From assembly GCF_004210375.1 (NCBI RefSeq), contig NC_134832.1:153757592-153821591 (forward strand): 64,000 nt of DNA. The letters run 5' to 3'. Origin of the DNA: Tachypleus tridentatus (Eukaryota; Arthropoda; Merostomata; Xiphosura; Limulidae). Position numbers and translations under genes: made by a program. Positions 1 to 10,949 of the stretch are shown piece after piece (the stretch's first letter is position 1; every line of letters starts with the position of its first letter). The notes under the pieces were generated by a model. That model searched no databases. It saw nothing but the letters and a program-made list of their open reading frames with translations, and was not told where the DNA came from.

Positions 1-575
1 TCTCACACAGATAAATTACTACATACTTCACATGACAGATGTATAGCAGTCTCACACACAGATAAATTACTACATACTTCACATGACAGATGTATAGCAG
101 TCTCACACAGATAAATTACTACATACTTCACATGACAGATGTATAGCAGTCTCACACACAGATAAATTACTACATACTTCACATGACAGATGTATAGCAG
201 TCTCACAAACAGATAAATTACTACATACTTCACATGACAGATGTATAGCAGTCTCACACACAGATAAATTACTACATACTTCACATGACAGATGTATAGC
301 AGTCTCACACACAGATAAATTACTACATACTTCACATGACAGATGTATAGCAGTCTCACACAGATAAATTACTACATACTTCACATGACAGATGTATAGC
401 AGTCTCTCACACAGATAAATTACTACATACTTCACATGACAGATGTATAGCAGTCTCACACAGATAAATTACTACATACTTCACATGACAGATGTATAGC
501 AGTCTCACACAGATAAATTACTACATACTTCACATGACAGATGTATAGCAGTCTCACAAACAGATAAATTACAGT
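1..575. repeat. 51-bp minisatellite, left copy (about 11 units, cut by window edge)
   Basis: Units of about 51 bp repeat head to tail with the shared core ACATGACAGATGTATAGCAG. Length varies because of a short CA/GA microsatellite at the unit boundary. It is the reverse complement of the array at 61613-63212. The array continues off the left edge. Open frames here (17-residue periodic peptides) are a consequence of 51 being a multiple of three and are not genes. Confidence 0.95.
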
Positions 576-1638
576 AAGTTTTAGACTTGTTCATAATTAA
601 AACTTTCTTGCTTATTTTCCACCAATTTATACTCAAGAAATGTAAAATATTTCAAAGGTTCAAACACTGTAAGAGAACTCCACATTAGACAACACATACA
701 ATAAGCTTCTAAAATAATAGACAAGAAACAAACAGACAAATATGTCCATATGTTTTATAAGCCTTAATTATTGTTGAAATATTGATAAAAACAAAAGGAT
801 ACCCATTGCAAATCCTTCTAAAACTGACACACAGTTTGGTATTTCTACTATTCCAACTTAATCAGACAGTCTTAAACTCATTATTAGACATTCACTGTCA
901 TAATTTAATGATAACAAACAAAAGCTGTAGTTGACTTTTCTTTGATCGTCTATTAACCTACATTATTTTGTAGAACTTCGTTTTACAAATGCTAAATTGT
1001 TTTAACATCTAGGAAACTACCAGACCAATGTTATCATTTCAAATAATATTTAATTTAGTAAAGAATGAAATATTTAAACTTTTTGATGCTTCGTGGCTAC
1101 ATCAATTCCAATTTTGTTTTAAATATTTCACTAAATGTCAGAAAACATAAGGAAAAAAGCCCACATCATAACCTACAGTAAAATGTAAAACTTCTAATTT
1201 CAGCAACTTAGTTAAAATACTATTACATTTCAACTCTACTAAACTAAAAATCTGTAACTAATAAAGTATTTTGAAATATTTTAACCACATAAAAAACTTC
1301 AGTTTATCAATTTTATTTTCAATTAACACTAAATGTATAATCATAAAAACTTTCTATCATTACACTCAAGATCAGAATTTAGTTTCTTAAAATTAATGTA
1401 TTTTAGTTTCAACTTGTATAAAGAATTTTACAGAGAATCTAGGAATAGTTTAATACACAAACACATATATCTTTCCATCCAAACAACTTAGACACTTGAT
1501 ATATTTTATTTCACTAAAAACATGTTATTTCTGTAACAAAGTTTCTTTTACATTTACTGTAATTTTCTCCCAAAGAGTGAAAATAGAAAAATTCAAAAAA
1601 CATCCTTGGAAACAGTTCTACAGTTTCACAAGTCATAC

Positions 1639-1773
1639 CTTAGCAATATCTTCACGAATTCGCAAGTTTCGAACAGTAATTCTCTGTTTGCTGTCGACTT
1701 TGGTTCCAGGCATGTCAGCATTGTCAGCATATTTTTCTTCATCATCATCCAGATCACTATCCACGTCATTATT
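1639..1773 (-). pseudogene. Extra antisense copy of SLU7 coding exon 6
   Basis: On the minus strand these 135 bases encode the acidic segment and the [15 protein letters not shown] motif of SLU7, 45 codons in phase 0. They are flanked by an intact AG acceptor (minus-strand side, above 1773) and a GT donor (below 1639). The only difference I see from the exon at 60407-60541 is one synonymous T/C change in an Asp codon. No other SLU7 exon lies near it in the window. The next exon, if duplicated, would be off the left edge. It is a single-exon partial copy, either a recent duplication or a haplotype artefact of assembly. Confidence 0.8.
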
Positions 1774-2334
1774 CTATTAGACACAAAAACATTAAATACA
1801 ACAATGGCATAACATTGGTAAAAAAACAAAGAATGTTATTACGTGATAATATTGTGAAATGTAGTAGTGTGCTACTGTTTGTTAAACTTCAGTCGAGTAC
1901 AACTTTTGGTACATACAATAAGCTTTATATTCCCTGTTTTAAATGATTTTATTTGTCACAGTAACTTTCAAGGTTCCTCCTATCCAAACATCAACAGGAG
2001 TAAACGTAATAAAATATTGTGACACAGTATTAACCCTTTTGACCCAGCAGCCATTTTTAAATTCCTTCCTGCATTAGTACTGTGTTAGTATGTTTTATTT
2101 GTTTATTTTAAAAGAAACATTAAAACAGCAATTAAACCTGCAGGTTTTGCTGTCATGATCCATTTGCAAATACAAATCTCAACTATTAAAGTTATTATAC
2201 ATACAACTGTGAGAAACTAGAAAACACTGTTATTTTAAACAGTTGAACACCCCTAAATAAATGTATTTTATTACTATCCATAATCATTTCTCCACATAAG
2301 ATAAACTGAGATTGTTAATAGAAGACTAGTTAAA

Positions 2335-2727
2335 ATAGTGAATACTTTACATACAGAGTCACTTCTTTCCCTCTCTTTACTTCTCTGTTCCTATTAAATA
2401 ACCTGTAACCATGTGTTTCAAAGGAACTTCTGTCATCAAAATCATCTCCATTTAACCATGTTTCAGTTATTCCCATTATATCTAAATCTTTGTATCCTAC
2501 AAGTGCCATAAAGTTATCTATTTTATTTCTTACACTTCCAGCATTACTATAGTAACAGTTAAGCCGATCCTTATGATTTTTATACTTATTTCCTATGTTG
2601 CTTCTTTCCTTACCTCTTAATTTAGTTTATCTTTGCTCTCACCACTATCTAGTCTTAATTTAAAACTTTCCTTAGAGCTGAGTTAATAGCTCTTGCAAAC
2701 ATGCCAGACTCTTTACTACTTATGTCT
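2335..2727 (-). mobile_element. CR1-like LINE fragment: end of ORF1 and start of ORF2 (in left arm)
   Basis: On the minus strand the sequence reads the ORF1 C-terminus ([15 protein letters not shown], stop) and then the start of an endonuclease domain ([22 protein letters not shown]). It is the inverted copy of 59457-59850. The ITETWL block is the usual first motif of the apurinic-like endonuclease of CR1/L2-type LINEs. Frames are interrupted, so this is dead sequence. Confidence 0.75.
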
Positions 2728-2985
2728 TCAGATAACGTGGCTGCCCAATTCACAATAGATAATGTGATATTCAGTCTGTCTTCAGATAACATGGCTGCCC
2801 AATTCACAACAGATAATGTGATATTCAGTCTGTCTTCAGATAACGTGGCTGCCCAATTCACAACAGATAATGTGATATTCAGTCTGTCTTCAGATAACGT
2901 GGTTGCCCAATTCACAACAAATAATGTGATATTCAGTCTGTCTTCACATAACTTGGCTGCCCAATTCACAACAGATAATTCTTGT
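2728..2985. repeat. 54-bp minisatellite made from CR1 ORF2 coding sequence (about 5 units)
   Basis: Five 54-bp units (18 codons) read on the minus strand as VNWAATLSEDRLNITLS with small changes. The same peptide occurs once, in register, in the adjoining LINE ORF2 sequence, so the array is an in-frame expansion of LINE coding sequence. At its low-coordinate end it is joined to the ORF1 C-terminus, which is not the normal order in the element, so a recombination or assembly junction sits at about 2727. Confidence 0.85.
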
Positions 2986-3343
2986 ATCCTTTCAAAATTT
3001 GCTTTTTGGAATCAAATATCATTACTCCTGATCTCTCTCTGCAAAAAAACATCAAACCTAATACAGCAATGATCACTTGTACCTAAGGATTCTCCAATTT
3101 CAACCATTTTTATATTTGAAGTTAACTAAAATATAAAATAGCATTATTTTTAGTAGGTTCCTTGACCAACAGGTGGAGAAATCCATTTTGAACAGTTTCC
3201 AGAAATCTTTCTCCTTATGGTTTGACTTTTAGCATTTTCAGTATGTCTGACATTAAAATCACCCATAATTATGACTTCATTAACATCTGGGATCTTAGTC
3301 TCACTGTAAAGTTTCTCAATAATTTCTATTTGATGATCTGTAA
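2986..3343 (-). mobile_element. CR1-like LINE ORF2 fragment: distal endonuclease domain
   Basis: The minus strand encodes a decayed endonuclease segment. The catalytic-region motif GDFN lies at 3252-3263 within VIIMGDFNVRHTE. The SDH motif follows (SLGTSDHCCIRFDV, about 3040-3105), and then the linker toward the reverse transcriptase. Frame breaks lie between the pieces. GDFN and SDH are the standard catalytic blocks of LINE endonucleases. The fragment runs into the assembly gap, so the upstream part is unseen. Confidence 0.75.
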
Positions 3344-3843
3344 NNNNNNNNNNNNNNNNNNNNNNNNNNNNNNNNNNNNNNNNNNNNNNNNNNNNNNNNN
3401 NNNNNNNNNNNNNNNNNNNNNNNNNNNNNNNNNNNNNNNNNNNNNNNNNNNNNNNNNNNNNNNNNNNNNNNNNNNNNNNNNNNNNNNNNNNNNNNNNNNN
3501 NNNNNNNNNNNNNNNNNNNNNNNNNNNNNNNNNNNNNNNNNNNNNNNNNNNNNNNNNNNNNNNNNNNNNNNNNNNNNNNNNNNNNNNNNNNNNNNNNNNN
3601 NNNNNNNNNNNNNNNNNNNNNNNNNNNNNNNNNNNNNNNNNNNNNNNNNNNNNNNNNNNNNNNNNNNNNNNNNNNNNNNNNNNNNNNNNNNNNNNNNNNN
3701 NNNNNNNNNNNNNNNNNNNNNNNNNNNNNNNNNNNNNNNNNNNNNNNNNNNNNNNNNNNNNNNNNNNNNNNNNNNNNNNNNNNNNNNNNNNNNNNNNNNN
3801 NNNNNNNNNNNNNNNNNNNNNNNNNNNNNNNNNNNNNNNNNNN
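3344..3843. other. Assembly gap, exactly 500 N
   Basis: Five hundred consecutive N. The round number suggests an arbitrary scaffolding gap, not a measured length. The order and orientation of 1-3343 relative to the rest is therefore inferred by the assembler. An unbroken ORF across the Ns is meaningless. Confidence 0.99.
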
Positions 3844-4552
3844 TTCTTAGTAAATTGTGTGAAGGATAAGCTATGTCAGAGAATAGTTTTATAAAATGGC
3901 TAGAGTAGGAGCAAAGTCCAAGAAATTCTTGTACCTCACATAGGTTCTTAGTAAATTGTGTGAAGGATAAGCTATGTCAGAGAATAGTTTTATAAAATGG
4001 CTAGAGTAGGAGCAAAGTCCAAGAAATTCTTGTACCTCACATAGGTTCTTAGTAAATTGTGTGATGATAAGCTATGTCAGAGAATAGTTTTATAAAATGG
4101 CTAGAGTAGGAGCAAAGTCCAAGAAATTCTTGTACCTCACATAGGTTCTTAGTAAATTGTGTGATGATAAGCTATGTCAGAGAATAGTTTTATAAAATGG
4201 CTAGAGTAGGAGCAAAGTCCAAGAAATTCTTGTACCTCACATAGGTTCTTAGTAAATTGTGTGAAGGATAAGCTATGTCAGAGAATAGTTTTATAAAATG
4301 GCTAGAGTAGGAGCAAAGTCCAAGAAATTCTTGTACCTCACATAGGTTCTTAGTAAATTGTGTGATGATAAGCTATGTCAGAGAATAGTTTTATAAAATG
4401 GCTAGAGTAGGAGCAAAGTCCAAGAAATTCTTGTACCTCACATAGGTTCTTAGTAAATTGTGTGATGATAAGCTATGTCAGAGAATAGTTTTATAAAATG
4501 GCTAGAGTAGGAGCAAAGTCCAAGAAATTCTTGTACCTCACATAGGTTCTTA
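3844..4552. repeat. 101-bp minisatellite derived from gypsy pol (7 units)
   Basis: Seven head-to-tail units of 100-101 bp, differing mainly by GTGAAGGATAA versus GTGATGATAA. On the minus strand each unit, allowing a frameshift, reads like the FLGL...FI..FSDIA...L block found after the reverse transcriptase of Ty3/gypsy pol (VQEFLGLCSYSSHFIK, then LFSDIAYPSHNLL). It lies exactly where that block is expected next to the gypsy fragment at 4553-4929. The array starts at the gap edge and may be longer. Confidence 0.85.
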
Positions 4553-4929
4553 GCTGTTGGCCAATTCTGAATATGTTCATTCTTGAACAGTTCTGTGGAA
4601 ACTCCTTATCTGCTGTCTGTTGCTTCAGGAAATTAACCAGTTGGAGAAACAATTCAATTATTAGGGTTCAGCTTAAGGTACCCTTTCTTCAGTGGACCCA
4701 GAGTTATCTGTAACCCATTATAAACAAAGGTTTTCCACATGTGATTACATTCCAAGATGGTTCAGAGAGGGCACTTGATTTGTCATTTGTAGCAGGTGCA
4801 TAACATAATCCAAATGGTTACATGGCAAATTGCCACAATCCATTTCCTACATTAAAGATTTACTTCATTGTGTGCTTGAACATGCACATATTCATCCTTA
4901 AGATCCAATGTTGGAAACCATGTTGATAC
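4553..4929 (-). mobile_element. Ty3/gypsy pol fragment (reverse transcriptase, downstream part)
   Basis: The minus strand carries, in broken frames, STWFPTLDLKDEY (the first catalytic Asp block of gypsy RT), NGLWQFAM-PFGLCYAPAT-like sequence (motif B region) and a KGTLKLNPNN-like block (the KLNP motif after the active site). The YIDD active-site region is too decayed to read. Together with 8078-8800 it forms one element split by the hAT insertion. Confidence 0.65.
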
Positions 4930-4937
4930 TTATAAAG
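4930..4937. repeat. Target-site duplication, left (hAT insertion)
   Basis: TTATAAAG directly precedes the CAGGGG end of the hAT element and recurs exactly at 8070-8077. Eight bases is the standard hAT duplication length. Confidence 0.75.
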
Positions 4938-5049
4938 CAGGGGTTGGCAACTTGTTTTTCACAGTGACCACAACTGTGACTGATGAAAACAACGTTGGCC
5001 ACACTATTTAAAGAAAAATGTTAGTTTAATCAAAATAATTGCATTTAAA

Positions 5050-7757
5050 CTAACCTTTAATGTGAAAATTGATGGGGGTTTTCATCAACAAGTTTTTTTG
5101 AAATTTGGCTTAATATCTATACTCAATGAGCAAATAAGCTCTGCCTCTAAATTTAAGTCAGTAAGCTGAGATTTGTATCTAGACTTGAGAAAATCTAGCA
5201 TAGAAAAATGTTGACTCACACACCCATGTGGATCCAAACATGGAATATAATTACAAAACTGCTATCTTTAAATTTGGAAGACACTCATTTATCAGAATAG
5301 TGAGCCACGTCTCTCTGACAGAACATTTTTGTTTTTATTTATGTGTTTTACACTTTGCAGGGTAAGTATCTTGTCTTCAAATCCACACTCATCTAATGAC
5401 AAAAAAGATGAAATTTCCTAAGTCAAATGGAAATGGATCATGCAAAAATTCTAATATCAATATCAAATTTTTAACTTCAGAGAAGCTTGATTCACAGTTT
5501 TGATCCAGTTTATGTAGAAATCATCTTTAGCATCAGAGAAATAATAGTCATTATTATTTTCTAGAAAACTATTCAACATTGCAAAATGTGTCAAATCATT
5601 CTTTTATAATTGTTCTACAAGTAGGTTTAACTTTAATTGAAATTCATGAATAAACTGTGATTGCTCGCTTATATTTTACCTCTTTCTTGAAGCTTTGTAT
5701 TCAAATTATTCAAGTGAACCATCATGTCACACAGAAAGTACAAATCACATTGCCATGACAAAGTTTCAATTTCAGGGAAATTTTCAATCTTACCTTTTTC
5801 AACAAGATACTATTTTATTTGAGTAAATAAGGAAGTAAATCGTTCCAAGGCTTTTCCTCTGCTTAGTCATCTTACATTTGCAAAATCAGTAAGATCATCA
5901 AAAGTACAGTCACTGCTTTTCTTTAAAGACTCAACAAACTGTCGATGAATGAGAGAGCTTCCACTTCTAATATAATTCACAATTTTTACAGCAATGTCCA
6001 TCAAATTTTTCAATTCATCAGTGTTAGACATCTGAGCCACATACATTTTCCTGATGCAAAATGCGATGGAAAGATAGCAGTGTGGACTTCACATTATTTT
6101 CAATTAAATGCTGCTTCAAAAGAGAAACAAATCCTAATTTCGCCTGAGTCATGGTGGGAGTGCCATCTCTTGTGACAGAAACCAGTTGTTGTAAAATCCA
6201 GATTGAATTTTTTAACATTTCAAAAAATTTTTCAAAGATGTATTTTTCCACGTTTGATCTCGTAATCCACAAAGGCCAAGCATTTCTTCCCTCAGTTGAA
6301 GATCTGAAGTTAAATATCGAACACAAAATATCAACTGTGCAGTGTCACTAACATCTGTTGATTCATCTAGTGCTGAAGAAAAATACAAACAGTCTTTTAG
6401 TTGTTCAAACAACTGATTTTCTATGTCTTTCGCTAACTCTAGCATTCTGCGGACAATTGTTCTGTGACTTAATTGCAAATTATTTACCTTTTGAAGAATA
6501 TCATATTTTATTTTTAGATCACAATTCTCCAACAGAGTTTCTAAGACCACAATCAATATTTCTTTTACAAGTTCAGCATCAGGAAATGATTTATTTTTCT
6601 GAACTGGAATCCAAGCTACTTTATAACTAGCTAACATAACTAATTCTATTGATGATAAAAATCTTTTTAGGCCTCTCTTTTGTTCATGAAGTTGTGCTTT
6701 CAGATGGCTAGTTTCATTCACATGATTTTTGCTATTAACTGGAAATTTTACATCAAATTCATTGTAAAAATTGTTAAAGTGTTGCTTAAGGTTGTATACT
6801 TTATCATTGAAAGTTGTTAAAGTGTTGCTTAAGGTTGTATACTTTATCATTGAAAGTTGTTAAAGTTTTGCTTAAGGTTGTATACTTTATCATTGAAAGT
6901 TGTTAAAGTGTTGCTTAAGGTTGTATACTTTATTATTGAAAGTTGTTAAAGTGTTGCTTAAGGTTGTATACTTTATTATTGAAAGTTGTTAAAGTGTTGC
7001 TTAAGGTTGTATACTTTATTATTGAAAATTGTTAAAGTGTTGCTTAAGGTTGTATGCTTTAATATTGAAAATTGTTAAAGTGTTGCTTAAGGTTGTATAC
7101 TTTATTATTGAAAGTTGTTATGGTGTTGCTTAAGGTTGTATGCTAATTCACTGTAAAAGTTGTTAAAGTGTTGCTTAAGGTTGTATACTTTATTATGGAA
7201 AGTTGTTAAAGTGTTGCTTAAGGTTGTATACTTTATTATTGAAATTGTTAAAGTGTTGCTTAAGGTTGTATACTTTATTATTGAAAGTTGTTAAAGTGTT
7301 GCTTAAGGTTGAATAATTTATTATTGAAAATTGTTAAAGTGTTGCTTAAGGTTGAATAATTTATTATTGAAAATTGTTAAAGTGTTGCTTAAGGTTGTAT
7401 ACTTTATTATTGAAAATTGTTAAAGTGTTGCTTAAGGTTGTATACTTTATTATTGAAAATTGTTAAAGTGTTGCTTAAGGTTGTATACTTTATTATTGAA
7501 AGTTGTTAAAGTGTTGTTTAAGGTTGTATACTTTATTATTCCTAAAACCTTTGATACACAAAACACACACTGATTTATAATTTACTTCAATCACTACAAA
7601 TTTCAACTCCCAACTTTCATTAAGTTCTCGTGTCACGTTTTTCCAGTTACGCGCCATTTTCTTTTCGTCAGTAATGCCAGAATCAGTTAAATTGTCTTTA
7701 TTTTCTGAGTGTTCACCATCATCTGGATTATTTCATTTTCGAATTGTATACTTATCC
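5050..7757 (-). pseudogene. hAT transposase pseudogene (GTF2IRD2/ZBED-like group)
   Basis: Reading on the minus strand from about 7757, there is a short N-terminus with MARNWKNVT and a BED-finger-like stretch (VCVLC...KVYNLKQHFNN). The longest uninterrupted piece (6212-6850) contains SSALDESTDVSDTAQLI, the first catalytic Asp block of hAT transposases. Next come LVSVTRDGTPTMT and HRILHQENVC (6024-6240), the second catalytic block and the conserved His region. Then LSRGKALERF (about 5840-5870) and C-terminal HFSMLDFLKSRYKSQLTD (about 5150-5220), the dimerisation region. Several frameshifts and stops separate these blocks, so it is not functional. The group assignment is by motif recall only. 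Confidence 0.8.
6773..7541. repeat. 43-bp minisatellite inside the hAT transposase (about 18 units)
   Basis: About 18 units of roughly 43 bp, with core TTGCTTAAGGTTGTATACTT. On the minus strand the unit is the transposase coding piece KVYNLKQHFNNF, and flanking transposase sequence resumes on both sides. The array is therefore an internal expansion of about a dozen codons. Forty-three is not a multiple of three, so the expansion also destroys the frame. Confidence 0.9.
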
Positions 7758-8069
7758 ATGTTATGGGATTTAAAGCAAAATATATTTAAATGCTTGAAAG
7801 TTGCACAATAAAAGTATGTTTGCAAGTGCATGCAAAACTACATATGCTTGATAACAAACATATAAATCAGACTGATGTTACAAAATGAGCAGAGTCTGTG
7901 GCAGTGATGAAGCGTGAGACATTAGTAATGATGTGAGGCAGTGCAGTTTCTAATTACCAAATTTGTGATAATAAATGTTGGAAGAAGTTGATTCCTAAAC
8001 TCAAGCTGGTCACAACTGTGCTACTTACTGGCCACATGTGGCCAGTAGCCATGAAGTATTCCACTCCTA

Positions 8070-8077
8070 TTATAAAG
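8070..8077. repeat. Target-site duplication, right (hAT insertion)
   Basis: Exact second copy of TTATAAAG, immediately outside the right end of the hAT element. Confidence 0.75.
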
Positions 8078-8800
8078 TATCCAAAGTTGAATCAATCTTG
8101 GTTGTGGGTAGGAAGCTTATGTGACTTCATTCATCTTCTGGTAGTCCATACACGATTTTTTGAGTATCCACTCTTCTTCAAAAGTACAATAGGAATAAGT
8201 GATGCCCAAAGAGTATCACTTGCTTCTGTTTCTCCTTCATTTTCAAGGCTTCTTTCTCTTAGAAAGCCCCAGCCTCTTTTGCAGAAGAGAGTTGTTTAGT
8301 TTAGCTCACATGTTGGAGCAGCGTCTCCAGTATCACTTATAGAACATGTGTTCACTTTAGGTCATAAGGTCCACTGGATAAGATGTTGTGATATTCAGTG
8401 AACAAATTATATAGCCTATGGCATTGATCAATTATAAGATCTCCACAGTTTCATTCACACGCTTTTGTAAGTGAGATAGTAAACTGTCCTTACACGAGGA
8501 TTTTATATTAGGCTTTGTTTGCTTCAAAGCTTACTTGTTCTAAAATTCTTTGTTGACATACTTGCTGGTGGTATAATGGCTTTTTACCTTTCTTGTCACT
8601 GGAGGTTTACCTCTGGTGTAGCAGTTGTCATTCAGCTTAGGATTTCCTGGTCATAGACTCTGAAACTGTTTAAACCTAGTCTAACCTCACATCCCAGTGC
8701 ACTATTTCTTCTTTCTATATGGGCTTGCTCAAATTGACCAACTATGTGACCACTTTTGTACTCATTTAAAGTCATAGTAGTTTTGATTTTACTAACTTTA
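8078..8800 (-). mobile_element. Ty3/gypsy pol fragment (region upstream of and entering RT)
   Basis: In broken minus-strand frames there is an IDTGDAAP-like motif (about 8300-8330) and a basic Lys/Arg-rich stretch, then PIVLLKK (about 8185-8205) and DYRKLNEVT-like and TKIDSTLDTL sequence (8080-8160). These are the consecutive blocks at the start of gypsy reverse transcriptase. The portion above about 8430 is less certain (possibly the protease/gag end). A short plus-strand ORF across 7988-8299 is an antisense shadow. Confidence 0.6.
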
Positions 8801-8989
8801 ATACGATCTGTATAACTTCACAAAGTTTGGCAGGTTTTCAGTAAACATTACAAGTGTTTCACATTAAAACAAAAATATTTTTAGTGAGATGTTTTTAATA
8901 AACTAAAAGATTTGTCTGTAAATATATTGAGTCTTTTTTTTTTTTTACTAGTTTGAGTTCAAAGTGATTTTCACATTAAGATTAAAATT
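8801..8989. other. AT-rich spacer
   Basis: Nothing recognisable apart from a T-run at about 8933-8946. Confidence 0.5.
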
Positions 8990-9660
8990 CTTTCTTCATC
9001 TCAGAAATTTCAAATTTGCATAATCTCTAAAATGTCCTAAATACAGTTCAAACATTTGTTTTCATTAAAGCTTTTGTATTTTATCTGTTATTTTCTCTAC
9101 TTTAACTCCATACAATATCAGTCAAATTGACCAACCTTGTAACCATAAACAAATCAAGTGTCTAATGTACCCTTTTCTCTTCCTATAATGACTTCACATT
9201 GTAACAGGAAACTGTATTTATTTATCTTATGTAGCTGTAAACTCATAACAATATACATCTATTTATACGTAAATTTCATTGTTTTACAGTCTTTTGAACC
9301 CATGTCTGATTACTGTTCACCCTATTATAAATTACTTGAGGAACATGGAGCTAACATTACACTATCAAATTACATTTTCTACAAGCTGCTCATACGCACG
9401 CCTTGTGAATTATTTTTATTGTATTTTTTTTTCCTAATATAATATTAATTAACCTAAAGAGATCCTTGTTTTTACATTTTAGTGGAGTTTAGAACAATAA
9501 AATATAAACATGAAAATGAGATATAAGGTACTTAACTGAACTTTTTTTTTATCAACCACCAATAACTTTTAACCTTTTATATACTGATGGTAATAGTGCA
9601 CAAAATAATTTTAAATAATGCATCAAAGAACATAGAGTAATAAAATATAAATAATCAAAC
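8990..9660. repeat. Dispersed noncoding repeat, copy A
   Basis: Shares long stretches with 11010-11600 and 52640-53180, for example the blocks around GTAACTTCACA/GACTTCACA, TTTATCTTATGTAG, ACATCTATTTATA and AAGCTGCTCATACG in the same order and orientation. Copies are diverged (roughly 75-80% by eye). I see no coding motif or terminal structure, so the class is unknown. A 94-residue ORF inside it (9158-9442) is not conserved in the other copies. Confidence 0.7.
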
Positions 9661-10949
9661 TGTGTCCCATAAAAGTCAGTTTTTCTGGCTTTCTAACTCT
9701 GAGACAAGATTCATGACAAATTCATTGAAGCTGGTCATTGTGTTTCTTACAGGAGTAGAGATTGTACTAACAGAGAAATTGACAATTTATTTTTTATTTA
9801 CGTTCATAGTAACTGAAAATATTTGGTTCTTGAGCAAAAAACATAACTAACCAATTTTAATGTTTAGTTGTATAGCATTTTTCAGTAATATATTTTATTT
9901 TACAAGATAAGTATACAAAATCACCTTTGTATTAAAATGATATAACATTACTAGGGTAACAAGGTAGAACTTACAATAAGTGTTAGTGTTTCCAAAGTTG
10001 TTAACAGAGATGATGAAGTTTAAGAATTTTGCCTAAATTTGTTTGAGATTTCACAAAGAACTCATGTTATGAAACTTTTAATGTTGAATATATATCAAAT
10101 AACAATAATTTGATCAATTTATATTTGGTTCTAAATACCAAATAATTTTTGTTACCTGAACTTGGTTATGGTTTCAACAAATGGGATTGGGTGATACTCA
10201 TCAAAGATGTTTTAGCAGATGCTTTTCTAATGTACGTGTTGCAGTACCTTTTTCAAAAATGATCTATATTTTGTGGAAAATATTGGTGGCAATCATAAAT
10301 CCTTGTGAGGACAAGTTACCACCTGCTGTTGTAAATAACAGTGAGAACAATAAGGAACCTCTTGGTCCATCTAGGCATATACATATATTAAATACCATAA
10401 TTGTACACATTATATCCAAATTATCAACCCTAATTTCATAATTTAACCAGACCCAGATTGGTGATAAATCTGGTGTATGTAACATATGAAAATTCCTTGA
10501 ATGTTTGAAAAAATATGCTAGAATAATAGCTGTGGATAAGAGTTTTCATTCTTTGAAGATGAAATGTTAACAGCATTTTGTCACTGGTGAGTTTTTCAAC
10601 ACACACTACCTTTTGACCAGTATTTTCCTTTATATATATATATAGCCAAAAGTAGACCACTTTTACTTTGCTGCTTAAAAATGTAAAACACTATGGAAGT
10701 ATCAAAAGACAATATTCTGCCTCCTATTGTGAATTTGATTCACATATAACAATATCATCATACTTACCTTCCATTACCTAGTGTAGAATATACCTTTATT
10801 TGGTATATTCAGCTTTTTCCAAATTTGTTAAATACTCTGCTTTAAGTCAACATTTTCATAATAAACTAGACGCATGAAAACTAACTCTACAATAATCTGA
10901 CATTTTATATAAAAGTTACATACCATAATGCTTATTTGGGTCCTTGAAG
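9661..10949. other. Noncoding AT-rich DNA
   Basis: Only short ORFs without recognisable motifs, plus a TA microsatellite at about 10632-10644. It may be E93-like intron or intergenic DNA. Confidence 0.5.

Larger units (their letters stand above)
1..2727 (-). repeat. Left arm of a large inverted duplication (copy of the SLU7 intron 5 to intron 6 region)
   Basis: The reverse complement of this stretch matches 59457-63215. Outside the minisatellite, 576-2727 and 59457-61612 have almost the same length (about 2.15 kb) and differ only by scattered substitutions and one-base indels, which I judge by eye as about 98-99% identical. The arm contains one SLU7 exon, flanking intron and the start of a CR1-like LINE. 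Homology stops at about 2727, where both copies share the string for SSKES but then differ. The arm lies on the small contig that ends at the 500-N gap, so a misplaced haplotype contig is as likely as a true duplication. Confidence 0.85.
4938..8069 (-). mobile_element. hAT DNA transposon, decayed, inserted into gypsy pol
   Basis: The element begins with CAGGGGTTGGCAAC, a typical hAT/Charlie-type terminal sequence, and ends near ATTCCACTCCTA, which gives a weak terminal inverted repeat (about 9 of 14 bases). It is flanked by the 8-bp duplication TTATAAAG. Conceptually removing the element and one duplication brings the gypsy reading frame on the two sides into register. The interior is a minus-strand transposase pseudogene and a 43-bp minisatellite. 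No intact frame remains. Confidence 0.8.

Noticed and set aside
1496-1812. Plus-strand ORFs over the exon-6 copy
   Set aside because: Antisense shadows of the duplicated SLU7 exon and intron.
3222-3869. 215-codon plus-strand ORF
   Set aside because: Mostly the 500-N gap, and antisense to a LINE endonuclease fragment.
7988-8299. 103-codon plus-strand ORF
   Set aside because: Antisense to gypsy RT and crosses the hAT boundary.
9158-9442. 94-codon plus-strand ORF with a hydrophobic end
   Set aside because: Lies in dispersed repeat copy A, and its frame is not kept in copies B and C.
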